From Reticulitermes lucifugus (lineage: Eukaryota; Arthropoda; Insecta; Blattodea; Rhinotermitidae): a stretch of 64,000 nt of DNA. The stretch spans positions 7,982-71,981 of the forward strand of contig JAKCWW010000229.1 in assembly GCA_026260175.1 (NCBI GenBank), read 5' to 3'. Numbering within the stretch: position 1 is the stretch's first letter; the number at the start of each line of letters is the position of its first letter. The notes beneath the pieces were generated by a model, which was not told the origin of the DNA, ran no database searches, and saw only the letters and a list, made by a program, of their open reading frames with translations. A program made the position numbers and the translations under genes. Shown here one piece after another: positions 47,498 through 56,788 of this stretch.

Positions 47498-48004
47498 NNN
47501 NNNNNNNNNNNNNNNNNNNNNNNNNNNNNNNNNNNNNNNNNNNNNNNNNNNNNNNNNNNNNNNNNNNNNNNNNNNNNNNNNNNNNNNNNNNNNNNNNNNN
47601 NNNNNNNNNNNNNNNNNNNNNNNNNNNNNNNNNNNNNNNNNNNNNNNNNNNNNNNNNNNNNNNNNNNNNNNNNNNNNNNNNNNNNNNNNNNNNNNNNNNN
47701 NNNNNNNNNNNNNNNNNNNNNNNNNNNNNNNNNNNNNNNNNNNNNNNNNNNNNNNNNNNNNNNNNNNNNNNNNNNNNNNNNNNNNNNNNNNNNNNNNNNN
47801 NNNNNNNNNNNNNNNNNNNNNNNNNNNNNNNNNNNNNNNNNNNNNNNNNNNNNNNNNNNNNNNNNNNNNNNNNNNNNNNNNNNNNNNNNNNNNNNNNNNN
47901 NNNNNNNNNNNNNNNNNNNNNNNNNNNNNNNNNNNNNNNNNNNNNNNNNNNNNNNNNNNNNNNNNNNNNNNNNNNNNNNNNNNNNNNNNNNNNNNNNNNN
48001 NNNN
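47498..48004. other. Assembly gap, 507 N
   Basis: Unknown bases between a tandem repeat and an S1-type tail. ORFs through it carry no information. Confidence 0.95.
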
Positions 48005-48120
48005 CAACCTTACCACCTTCATGTGCCGATTGTCTAGAAATCTGGGAGCCTCAACCTCCTGGACCCCAAAGGGCCTGTCCAGGCCTGTAATGGGATTGCT
48101 TTACCATTTACCTTTATGTG
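48005..48120 (+). mobile_element. SINE 3' tail, S1-related
   Basis: 'gggagcctcaacctcctgga', 'aagggcctgtccaggcctgt' and 'aatgggattgctttacc' resemble the 3' end of S1-like SINEs ('gggccttcatggcctgt', then 'tttacctttac'). It is cut on the left by the gap. Confidence 0.6.
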
Positions 48121-48254
48121 TTGAGAGGGTCGCTTGTGTGTTGCATTAATTTAATGTTCGTGTAAGTGTCCATTATTTATGTCCAATTGTAACCAATTTT
48201 ACAATTGCTTCACAACGTCTGGTGAATCTTTCATCTACAATTTAAAAAAAAGAC

Positions 48255-48424
48255 AACGAATCAGCCGCGAGTTTAAGTCAAAACCAACAAATGCACAGGA
48301 TTGTTAACAAGAATAAGATGTATTTACAACCGCTACGTATGTTTCGGCAATTAAATTGCCATCCTCAGGGGTATTTATCAATGAACTGCAAGTACTTATT
48401 GCATCCAAATTAACGAATCAGCCG
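48255..48424. mobile_element. Short hammerhead-bearing element with 13-bp duplication
   Basis: The direct repeat aacgaatcagccg occurs at 48255-48267 and 48412-48424 and brackets a 144-bp element. It contains ccaacaaatgcac near 48283, shared with the fold-back elements at 52600 and 55942, and an antisense hammerhead-like core at 48332-48373. A 13-bp duplication is longer than expected for common cut-and-paste families and fits a retroelement. It has no coding capacity. Confidence 0.75.
48332..48373 (-). ncRNA. Hammerhead ribozyme-like motif, minus strand
   Basis: On the minus strand: CTGAGGA (48368-48362; position 7 is the variable one), a hairpin of six to seven pairs (48361-48346, ggcaat/attgcc), GAAA (48345-48342), then a two-pair stem III (A-U, C-G) with loop AUAC, and a cleavable UA at 48335-48334. 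All invariant core positions of a hammerhead are present. Stem I is weak here (alternate C-G pairs only), so self-cleavage may need a dimer or a partner copy. Confidence 0.5.
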
Positions 48425-49165
48425 TTGGTACTGGGCCACGGACGGATCGGCAGACATGACCGCCACATACGAGGTTTTTTACCGTGTAAAGAACAAATAA
48501 TGATGCGCCATTGTCTGATAAACGGCTTTATGCAAGTGTTTGCTGTTGGTGGTGGTAATCTTCGTGGCACTTGTTTTGTATTGAGTAGATGATCACTGGA
48601 TTTTTATAATATCTGGTGGACTGTTGCTTCAAGATAAAGGGCTGAAATATGCGAACATAGCGAACCCATCACGGTCTCGGTAGCCTGTTTGACGGAATGG
48701 CAGTCAGCGTGGCTGACGTTATTTATTGGTCGTAGGCGTTGTCATTCGTCGGCAGCTTCATTCGATTTTATCCTCCTATTCGGTTAATAAACTACGGTCT
48801 CGTGTTTGTTGCACCTCCATTGGCTGTAAACTCAGTATTGTCCGTGGTGCTGAGTTAGTCTTTCGGACGTATCCTGTAAACTATTTTGAAGTTGATACAG
48901 AATCCTCGAAGACTTTGGATGGGCGATCAAGGCTTCCGACTTCCTGAATAGAAAGAACACATGCCTATTGGTTGCCGAAATGCTTTATTTATACTGTTCA
49001 AAAGTGATGCTTATTTTGGAAGATTCACATACTGATCAAAGTGTGCGCGTTGCAGGTGCGAACACTTGCAAATGAATTTGTGAAGGTTATTTGTAGTGTC
49101 ATAAGTGCAAATAATTTTCAGGTTGCCGTTTCTAATGCAAGTAATTTCAGAAGCACTGTTTGTGA
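48425..49165. other. No gene or classified repeat seen
   Basis: Short ORFs only. Confidence 0.45.
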
Positions 49166-49262
49166 TTGAAAAAATGTGTGTATGTATGCATGTACATACG
49201 TATGTAGGTACGTACGTATTTTAATATACATAAGTACGTATGTATACGTACTTATGTATGTG
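49166..49262. repeat. gtatgtac-type microsatellite with a palindrome
   Basis: Built from gtatgtat, gtac and tacg units. The last third (about 49225-49260) is a near-perfect palindrome, 'acataagtacgtatg' against 'catacttatgta'-like text, so it can form a hairpin. Confidence 0.85.
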
Positions 49263-49388
49263 TTAAAATTCTCTCAACGCTGTAAGGTATGAAAACTTAG
49301 TTGCAATTCCGTCTGTAGGGTAGTAGGGACAGTGAGATGCAAGTCTGTAGTTTCTAGAATTTGCAGTTCATTGTACGGTGTGAACAAC

Positions 49389-49421
<33 letters not shown>
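49389..49421 (+). repeat. (AAT)n microsatellite
   Basis: Eleven uninterrupted AAT units; gives the poly-Asn stretch in an overlapping ORF, which is not evidence of coding. Confidence 0.95.
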
Positions 49422-49422
<1 letters not shown>

Positions 49423-50149
49423 TCATCCTAAAAGCGAAATTCCAGATTATCGTGTCATTATCTAATCTTGCACGCGCTGTAATGTTCTCAGGCTATTCCC
49501 AAAGAAGCACTGGAGTTAAAGTTTACAGTGCCGCAAACGACGTGTGTATATTTTCTTATCTTTTGTCTCGCTGATAAATTACTTATGATAAACATTATGC
49601 GAAGGACTGCGCCATTGTCGTATGTAGTCTTATACATTATCGCGGAGTCAGTACAATAAGAATAAAATAACTACTCAGTCATGTAATTTATTTGACTCGC
49701 GTGTGTTTATCCTGTAAAGACTGAAACTCGACTAAATCATGTATATAAAGTCAGTTTATACCTCACATGGAACGCGATGTGTCTCATCTGAAGTCGAATC
49801 GGTTAATGCTATTTAGGGAAACCGTCCATATTGATTGTGAGTCGTACGAAACACACATTGTGGACATAATGCAGTGCTTTGAATTATTACTGCAGCAGGT
49901 ACATTCACTTAGCACTGGGCTTTAAAGAGTTACGAGGCTTTCGCATTGCGTGATTGACGGTTTCTAATTATGATACAAATATGTGATGGGGGTTTCTTTG
50001 GATTTAGATGAAGGAGGTGAAATGAATTTGTTTCTTGTCACACAGGAATCAACAAAGGCGTTGAGCATACTATTCTGAAAGGTCCCACGTCTGCCATGGC
50101 TATTAAGGAGGCTCGAAATCAGTTAGGGATGATACTGTGTTGCACGCCA
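49422..50149. other. No gene or classified repeat seen
   Basis: No motif or repeat stands out. Confidence 0.45.
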
Positions 50150-50375
50150 CTTTTAAGGACATGACCTGGTGTGACACGGGACCGTGAAAGGGAGGTCACT
50201 GCCCCTGTTGCAGCCTCTTCCCCGGCTCCCCTGCCAGCCACCCTTATTCTGCATTGCCCTTGCTCGCTGCCTGACTGGTCGATACCACAGGATGCTGCTG
50301 TAGGGGTTGGTTGGGGAGGGAGCGTCGTAATCAGTACTGGCTGGGAGAAGGGCCATCGTTCCCGGCAGCTCGGCA
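50150..50375. other. G+C-rich patch with overlapping open frames
   Basis: About 225 bases are clearly richer in G+C than the surroundings. Three frames stay open through it: minus 50119-50376 and 50153-50443, plus 50171-50437. None encodes a motif I recognise. Few stops are expected in such composition. It could be an exon, a small G+C island or an old repeat. Confidence 0.4.
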
Positions 50376-51461
50376 AACAAGTATGTGATGAACAAGGGAG
50401 AATCGTTTTCGTAAAACATACGACCCCACCACATTAGGGTCATGAAAGCGATTTATTGAAAGGTTGCTTGGATTTGTAGCGTAATGTTTCACAATGCGAT
50501 GAGTGTTTCGGACGTTTGTTGATGAACTGAGACTTGTGGAACTGCTTATTAAGCACACGTTGTGTGACAGAAACCAACTTGTATGACAATTTGCTGTAAT
50601 GCCCATTACTGACATGGGTATTCAAGAGTAGGTAGTAAGTGATGACAGAAACCGTGAGGATACCTGCTGAGCGTAACCGTCTGCCGGCGAGAGAAAATAA
50701 AATCTATGCGCCATATTGGGTGGATCGAGGGGCCAAATTTACCGGATTTCGCTGCTGTAGTTAGCATGCCCATCGTCTGAATTCGGTCAGTAACAGACGT
50801 GAATTTTTTTTTTATAAATTTGTTAATATCAGTTTGCATTATGACTTCTCGAACCGAGTGTTATTAAGCTCGGAACTTCAAATTGTAGGTGTTTTACATA
50901 CCGTTGCTGCTCGTATTGGTCGAGAAGCTGGTGGGTTATCAGTTCATAATTCCGTTTTGAGAGTAATTCTGGTGGGTGTACCATACCTGTGGTTGATTCA
51001 GAACGCCTAAGTACAACTTCGCTTTCACGGCCTTGTATTTTTTTCATTTATTCTTACAGTTCCACTGCCATCTTCTGCGGCATTGCGGACGCAGAAGACT
51101 GAGATAGTAGAGGCAGAAACATGAAGCGTTGGTACCCCCCCCCCAGACCTCTTCGTGTTATATACACATTGGAACTAGCCTCCGACCTTTTCCTCAGTAT
51201 TTTCACCTGCCACATTGATTTCGACGCCTTCAGTTGGAAAGCTATTCAATTTGCGTGTAAGAACTAATCCTATATCTTTTTTCTTCGTTGGAATGACGAC
51301 GCCGTGAGAGTTTGACCCTTTAAAGTCTGGTGGTTACTGTATTTACCACCAGGTTTAACATTTCAAAAATCCTGCATTCTGCCCACACATTGTGTGTGTG
51401 TGTGTCTCGTAGGTATCGCAGAACAAACGACATTTATTTCCCCATACACCATTAACTGGCT
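50376..51461. other. No gene or classified repeat seen
   Basis: Ten C at 51135-51144, ten T at 50804-50813, and a (gt)n run near 51391-51404. Short ORFs only. Confidence 0.45.
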
Positions 51462-51745
51462 GTTTTAGGCGCGTTCGAAAAATTGCGAAAAGCGAGCATT
51501 AGCTTTGTCCTGTCTGCCTGCCTGCCTCCTGTCTCTGCATGCAACAACTCTGCTCCCACTGAACGGATTTTCATGAAATTGGATATTTGGGTATTTTTCG
51601 AAAATCTCTCGAAAAAATTAAAGTTTCATTAATTTCTTACAACAATAACGGGTACTTTACATGAAGAACTAAGTATATTTATGATCATATCTCGCCCAGT
51701 TTTTATTAGAATGAGAAATGTTTCAGACAAAAGTTGTAGAGAGTA
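51462..51745 (+). mobile_element. MITE-like repeat, family R2
   Basis: 'ttttaggcgcgttcgaaaaa', 'ttgcgaaaagcgagcattag', 'ctcccactgaacggatttt', 'catgaaattggatatttggg' and 'gagaaatgtttcagacaaaa' give the R2 order with little disruption. With 4852-5105 this defines the family's forward form. Confidence 0.75.
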
Positions 51746-52047
51746 GAGTGGTATACTCACACATACTGCACCGCTTGACGCGATACACTTCATACACCCT
51801 AGCAGGACGAGATCTCTTCAGATCATAATATACCGAGAGAGATGTTTGTATGCATGCTCCATAAAGAGTGTAAAGAACTGGAAACTTCTAGCTGCAACAT
51901 CTCACTTTAAACAAATTTTAAATTCACAGCATTGTAATTTTATGATTATTAACTTTGTACGTTTTAGAATTTTAATATCTTAACAATTTTAATGAAGGTG
52001 ACACAATGCCTAGTTAAGCATGCTGTCCTTCTACTGCTTTGTCAGTT

Positions 52048-52091
52048 AACTGCCTAATGATGGCACTTCGGTGCCGAAACGTGTTGGAGTT
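52048..52091 (+). ncRNA. Hammerhead-like motif with a broken core
   Basis: CTAATGA (52054-52060) is followed by a strong hairpin (ggcac-ttc-ggtgcc within 52062-52075), GAAAC (52076-52080) and GTGTT. Stem I can pair aactgc (52048-52053) with ggagtt (52086-52091) at five of six positions. The invariant G5 is A here, which should abolish cleavage, so this looks like an inactive copy. Confidence 0.4.
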
Positions 52092-52650
52092 TTATACTTC
52101 TGAGCGTAATTTATTAAGTGCGTAAGTTGGTTAATGTATTAATTAGAAGGATATGGACGGTATGAATAACATAAAAAATAATTTTTTCCAGACTAAACAT
52201 CCCGCTAATCTGTTGAGGTTCTGTTTGATTTGTGTTGCTGTCGTTTGTCACTATGGCTGTGAACGTGCTGCATGATTGGCTAGTGTCTTGTTGCTTCCGA
52301 CAGTCTTTATGCTGTGCATTACGACGAAAAGACCCTGCGGTACGTTCTGGTGTTGAAGGAGGTTCTGTGTTACTAGTGGTTGATTATAAGCAGATTTCCT
52401 ATCCATTAAGTAGGGCTACGCGTTTCCATATAAATTAGTACATCTGTGTATCGCAGCACGTGGTTTAACATGTGCCGTACGAAGGGTTGCCAACTTATGA
52501 GAGTAAAATTCATTATATTCCAGGAATTTTGTTTTCTTGGCCTTGAAATGAAAGCTAAGTCCTGCGTTCTCTCTGAATCCACCATCACGCAGTAGTCAGT
52601 ATATCCACCAACAAATGCACATAATAAGATACAGCACGTAAGTCTTACAA

Positions 52651-52694
52651 ACTCCTAAATGTTTCGGCACCGAGGTGCCCTCATCAGTGAGGTA
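52651..52694 (-). ncRNA. Hammerhead ribozyme-like motif, minus strand
   Basis: On the minus strand a consensus CTGATGA (52687-52681), a long hairpin with loop (ggcacc/ggtgcc, 52680-52666), GAAA (52665-52662) and then C, A, U, U, U, A. Stem I can form three pairs after one mismatch. Stem III is at best a single A-U pair. The core is perfect but the outer helices are weak, the pattern reported for very small hammerheads of Penelope-like elements. Confidence 0.45.
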
Positions 52695-52700
52695 CCATTA

Positions 52701-53727
52701 CAAAGAGTATAAGTCAAATACATTAGTCTAGATAAAGCACTGCAATGCTCGTGTCTGAGAAGGTTAATTGTCGTATGCAGATGTGATCTGCCGTACCAAT
52801 ACTTGCACCAAGAGCCACCACCCTCTTGAAAGAAGCGTTTCCTAGTACCACCCCTTCTTACTTGTAAGATCCTTTTTGTTCTACAACCTTAGCCTTGGCC
52901 TTCCTCCGGAAACTTTTACCCATTCCTTCAAAGTGCTCTTCATATACTTTTTGATTCACAAGTACCAGAAGGTTCTTATTTTCGGAATCCAAAGTGTGAC
53001 TTGCCCTTTGTTTGAGGCAGACTTATTTTATTTTCAGGAATTCGTGATCTTGATGACGGGGGGGAGGCGATTGATCGCCCACATCGTTCACCAGGCTACG
53101 CCACTGGTGTTAAAAGCAAAAATCTTCAGGATTTTGTATACATAACAGTATCGTGTGTACGCGGTGTGGAGACTGCGTTTTACAGTTGCAATTTGCTGCG
53201 TGGTGTACCCCAAAGTGTGTTGCGTCAGGGGCTGTGATTTAGGCGTTTAGAAAATTGAAATTAAGCGAGCCGAATATGAAAATTTCACGTTAATGAAGTT
53301 GAAGACTGATTAAGACAAACATTTCCGCATACGAAGCTTCGTTTCTCATTAATGACAGTGTTAATCATCACAACTGTTGAATATGGGGAGCAGAATTACC
53401 AAAGGTGAACGTGTTTTGTGTGGACGTACGTAGTAGGACGCCTCTTGTGTTAGCGGATGCAGTGAACAGAAATATTTATCTCGACATATTTGAATTGTTT
53501 GCTTTCCCACAAATCGCCGGACAGTCAGCGTCGTATTGACTGCTAGGCACACAGTTACTCTACTGTCACTGACAACCAAGTGCGTATGCGTGTGCACATG
53601 CGCAGCAAGCGTGAGTTGCTGAACATATCAGAAGCTCGATGATAAAGCCCGTATGTGTGTGTACGTGTACATACTCATATAGGCCTATATGTAGTACATA
53701 CACTATACATGCACGCACACGCACGCA

Positions 53728-53729
<2 letters not shown>
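52701..53729. other. No gene or classified repeat seen
   Basis: Seven G at 53058-53064. ORFs of 78-89 codons without motifs. Confidence 0.45.

Positions 53730-53778
<49 letters not shown>
53730..53778 (+). repeat. (CA)n microsatellite
   Basis: About 24 dinucleotide units, preceded by a gcac/acgc-rich lead-in from 53710. It directly abuts the LB LINE fragment. Confidence 0.95.
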
Positions 53779-53782
<4 letters not shown>

Positions 53783-53876
53783 ATTTGAAAGAGAAGTGCT
53801 AGATCGCACCTGCGGGAGAACTCGCTTTGGAAGAGGCTATGGATCTGTCGCAAGACGCAGCACGCAATGAGTGAGC
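53779..53876 (+). mobile_element. LINE remnant (family LB), extreme 3' end
   Basis: Translation from 53782 gives LQFEREVLDRTCGRTRFGRG and then YGSVARRSTQ before a stop. It is in one frame, unlike the other LB copies, and lines up with their C-terminus (LDRT.WRTRFGRGYGPV). Only about 30 residues remain. It sits between a (CA)n array and an (AATG)n tail. Confidence 0.8.
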
Positions 53877-53900
53877 GAATGAATGAATGAATGAATGAAT
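53877..53900 (+). repeat. (AATG)n array at a LINE 3' end
   Basis: Six AATG units start immediately after the LB stop codon region. Confidence 0.9.
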
Positions 53901-55941
53901 ATAAGAAAATGGACCAGGTGTGTGTATTCGGCCTCATAACTAGGGCATGTTTGGTGACAATACGATATTTGTATCTTATTAACGTATAATTGATTGTGCT
54001 GGTGCAAACGTTAACTGTATTCAATTTTACACTTTTGTTTTCGAAGTAATTGTACCAGTGGAAAAGAGACGTTTAATTCATAGACAAAACTGACCAGAAT
54101 AAGTGTGCGTTATCCATTTTCTATGGTGGAAAGACTTTGACGAACCAGTCGCAACCAGCATACAGTTATGTAAATGTGACGTTCATATATATAACACCAA
54201 ATTTAATGGAAATCCATTATTTTATTTTACACTTACACGTGAACGCCTTGCAGCTAACCTCGTATAGAATGCGTAATTAAAGAATTTATAGTGGTTCGTG
54301 TGTATGTACGAATCACTCTCATTGAAATTTTGAAGTGAAAGTGCAGTGTGCATATGTAATAACCGATTGTGGAGGGGTGCATCCCGGAATCTAACCATGG
54401 GACGCCTTCGTGGTTTGGTGTTTGGTGGTTTATTGAACCATGCTTTTTCATGTGATGTAGCTACATGGCGTCATATCACATGACGGGAAGAGTGTACCTT
54501 TTTGAAGACGAAAGATTGATAGTGGCCTAGTCAGTATTCGCTTTGAAAGACTGGGAAACTCAGGAACATCCGGGGTACACAAAACGAGATTAAAATCGGG
54601 ACTTATCCAATACCGAAGAAAGAGTACATGCGATTACACGCCGACGTATGTTTTTCCCCCCAAGATCTTCTTATATGCGAGGAGCGAGAAGTGAGAAGTT
54701 TTATAGTAATACGTTTGATTGGTTATTGGACAGAGGAATGTCGATGTTGTACTGTGCAGTCTGAGTTAATAGAGCGTCGTTAAACTTAGTACATAATAAA
54801 CAAGACAGCGTTAGTATAGTGCAGATTCAAGTATTGTCCTGAGGAATGGGTGTTTGCAGGTAGATCGTTGTAAGTAATCAGAAGCCGCATTTTCGTATAG
54901 GATTCCGAGTTAAACATTCCTGGCGACGCAACTTCTGGCCCATTTTTCATTTAATATTGTTTTGTCTAAATGGCGTCAAAGGGAATCAGTTAGTTTGCCT
55001 GCCGTGCTTGTAAAGAGCGGAATCATATCCACAAATTCTGCTCCTACATCTTACCTTCGTGCAGTCTACATTATGGACGTATGTCCGTCACGTACTGCGG
55101 ACCGAAGTTCCGGAAGCAGTCTGCATGTTTCAGTTTCAAAAACTTGATACTTGTACTTACCACGTTATGCCGTAATGCGTATTTTCATTCAGTCGCCTAG
55201 GGCGCCGTATAACGTCCGCTGGTATTACGCAGTTATGTCAGCACCTGGAGATGCCTTGGAGAGAGTGAGATTAACTTTCTCTCCCCCCAACCCTCTCTCT
55301 AACTATCTCTCTCTCTCCACAGCCCTCTGCTAGAAACTCCGATACAGGGCTGCTACTCTCTCTGTCCTCCATGCAGTCGCAGAGGCGACACGAAGCCACT
55401 TTCTTCATAGAAGTGAATATTTTCAGGAGCGTGAAGGGCGTGGATTGATAGAAGATTATTTAAGTCGTATTTTCTCAATACGGCTCGGTTGTCTGTCGTC
55501 TCAAAATCTGCTTGGTCGGTTTGTAATTTATTATACATGGCTGAGAAATGTATTGTGAACGAGCATGGAAGTATGGGTATAACTTCGGTCGAACTACTGA
55601 AATGGAATAAGAATTTACTTACTCCATCACAACTGCAAACAACAAATTCGTACGAAGATGGCTGTGCAGCTCTTACAGACCGTTTGGCGAAGTAATGTGG
55701 CATGGCCATCAGGTTCATTCTTCGTGCTCCTTCACCTACGTGCCTGTACCCCTGTTGAGTCTTGATGGCCAGCCGAATGCACTGCATTTTGACGTTTTAC
55801 TTCGTCGTGGGTAATATAAAGGACAGGTAAATTCACTGTCGTTTTTGTTTCCTCACCCTCCCCTATTTCGCCCATTTTTTTGTTACCTTATTATGAATTC
55901 ATGGTTTTAGAAGGTACAAGTGAAACAGTGTTCTTAGTTTT
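53901..55941. other. No gene or classified repeat seen
   Basis: A ct-rich stretch (ctctctctaactatctctct) lies near 55292-55320. The minus-strand ORF 55353-55787 (144 codons) and the plus ORF 55489-55695 have no recognisable domain. Confidence 0.45.
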
Positions 55942-56170
55942 TTTTATATTGCTTTCACCGTGCATTTTCACTTATTATTCAGCAACCAATAAATGCACAA
56001 ACATAAACTACTTTATAGTTTTTATTAATATCGATGCATTCCCCTACACGTGTTTCGTTCCCCCCTGAAGATGGTCTACGGACCGAAACATGTGTAGGGG
56101 AATGCATCGATATTAATAAAAACTATAAAGTAGTTTGTTTGTGCATTTGTTGGCTACTAAATAATAAGTG
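55942..56170. mobile_element. Fold-back element carrying a hammerhead motif
   Basis: Arms 55969-56057 and 56084-56170 pair over almost 90 bp, and the loop plus inner right arm holds the hammerhead-like motif at 56059-56102. The left part begins 'tttatattgctttcaccgtg', like the start of the fold-back element at 469. Both arms contain the ccaacaaatgcac signature or a one-base variant. No clear target duplication is visible. It has no coding capacity. Confidence 0.75.
56059..56102 (+). ncRNA. Hammerhead ribozyme-like motif, best copy
   Basis: CTGAAGA (56065-56071), stem II ggtc (56073-56076)/gacc (56081-56084) with loop tacg, GAAA (56085-56088), stem III of two pairs (A88-U95, C89-G94) with loop AUGU, and a cleavage dinucleotide UA at 56095-56096. 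Stem I pairs cccc (56061-56064) with gggg (56097-56100), plus one more A-U pair after a mismatch. Every invariant hammerhead core base is in place and position 7, the variable one, is A. The very short stem III is typical of Penelope-associated small hammerheads. In RNA the long outer arms would compete with the ribozyme fold. Confidence 0.6.
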
Positions 56171-56378
56171 TTTAGTGTTCGCGGATTTTCTCAGTCCCCG
56201 GCGGTTTTAAAGGCAGATCAGTGATCCTGCGCTCCACATCCTCTCCATTCGCCATTCGTGTCACTCCTGAAACAGCCTTCTTATGTAACCCAAGCATTAA
56301 TTCAGAAGTGGTATACAACAAAGTATAATTTGGGCATGATGTAATGAAAGAATAAGAAGCTGTCAGTACAAATCTAGT

Positions 56379-56788
56379 GTCTGCAGTATTTATTTCTGCA
56401 ACATGTTTCAACTACAGAGGGTCATCTTCAAGCTAGAATACTGTAAAGAGCACATAAAAGGGTTATATACAATTGCATTATAGTCAGTGAGATATCAGTT
56501 ATTACAATTTTTTAAATACGTGTTGCTGTGTCCGGTATGTTGATTATAATTATTTTTTAATTAAGTATTTATAAAATATTCTTGGTCTTTCGTGGTGTTT
56601 TAACGTAGTAGGCTGGAGGTAGCACACGAATCTTGACTGTGTTTGTGTTTAAAAAATTGTAATAATTGAGATCGTATTCACTCATGCAATTATTTATAAT
56701 TCTTTTATGCGTTTTTTAAAAAAGTATTTTAGCTTGAAGATGACCTCTTGTGTATGAAACATGTTGCAGAAATAAATACTACAGACAA
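56379..56788. mobile_element. Inverted repeat pair with hammerhead-like spacing
   Basis: 56379-56442 and 56723-56788 are inverted copies sharing 'agcttgaagatgacc', 'tgaaacatgt' and 'tgcagaaataaatact'. Each has TTGAAGA instead of CTGANGA and GAAACATGTTG, so the layout matches the other motifs, but C3 is changed and stem II is weak. For the right copy a long stem I is possible, agtattt (56723-56729) against aaatact near 56772-56780. The 280 bases between the arms are A+T-rich and unassigned. Confidence 0.55.

Larger units (their letters stand above)
52040..52700. mobile_element. Inverted pair of hammerhead-bearing ends
   Basis: 52048-52140 and 52600-52694 are diverged inverted copies: the reverse complement of the left part aligns with the right part over 'ccaac', 'cgcac/tgcac', 'taagt', 'aaactcc' and 'gtttcggcacc'. 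Each carries a hammerhead-like motif. The 460 bases between them hold a 68-codon ORF with no motif. Inverted terminal copies are one of the arrangements seen in Penelope-like elements, but no reverse transcriptase or GIY-YIG sequence is present. I find no clear target duplication. Confidence 0.55.

Noticed and set aside
55300-55335. Splice acceptor after a ct-rich tract (ctctccacag)
   Set aside because: A pyrimidine tract plus ag is common by chance, and no coding exon follows.
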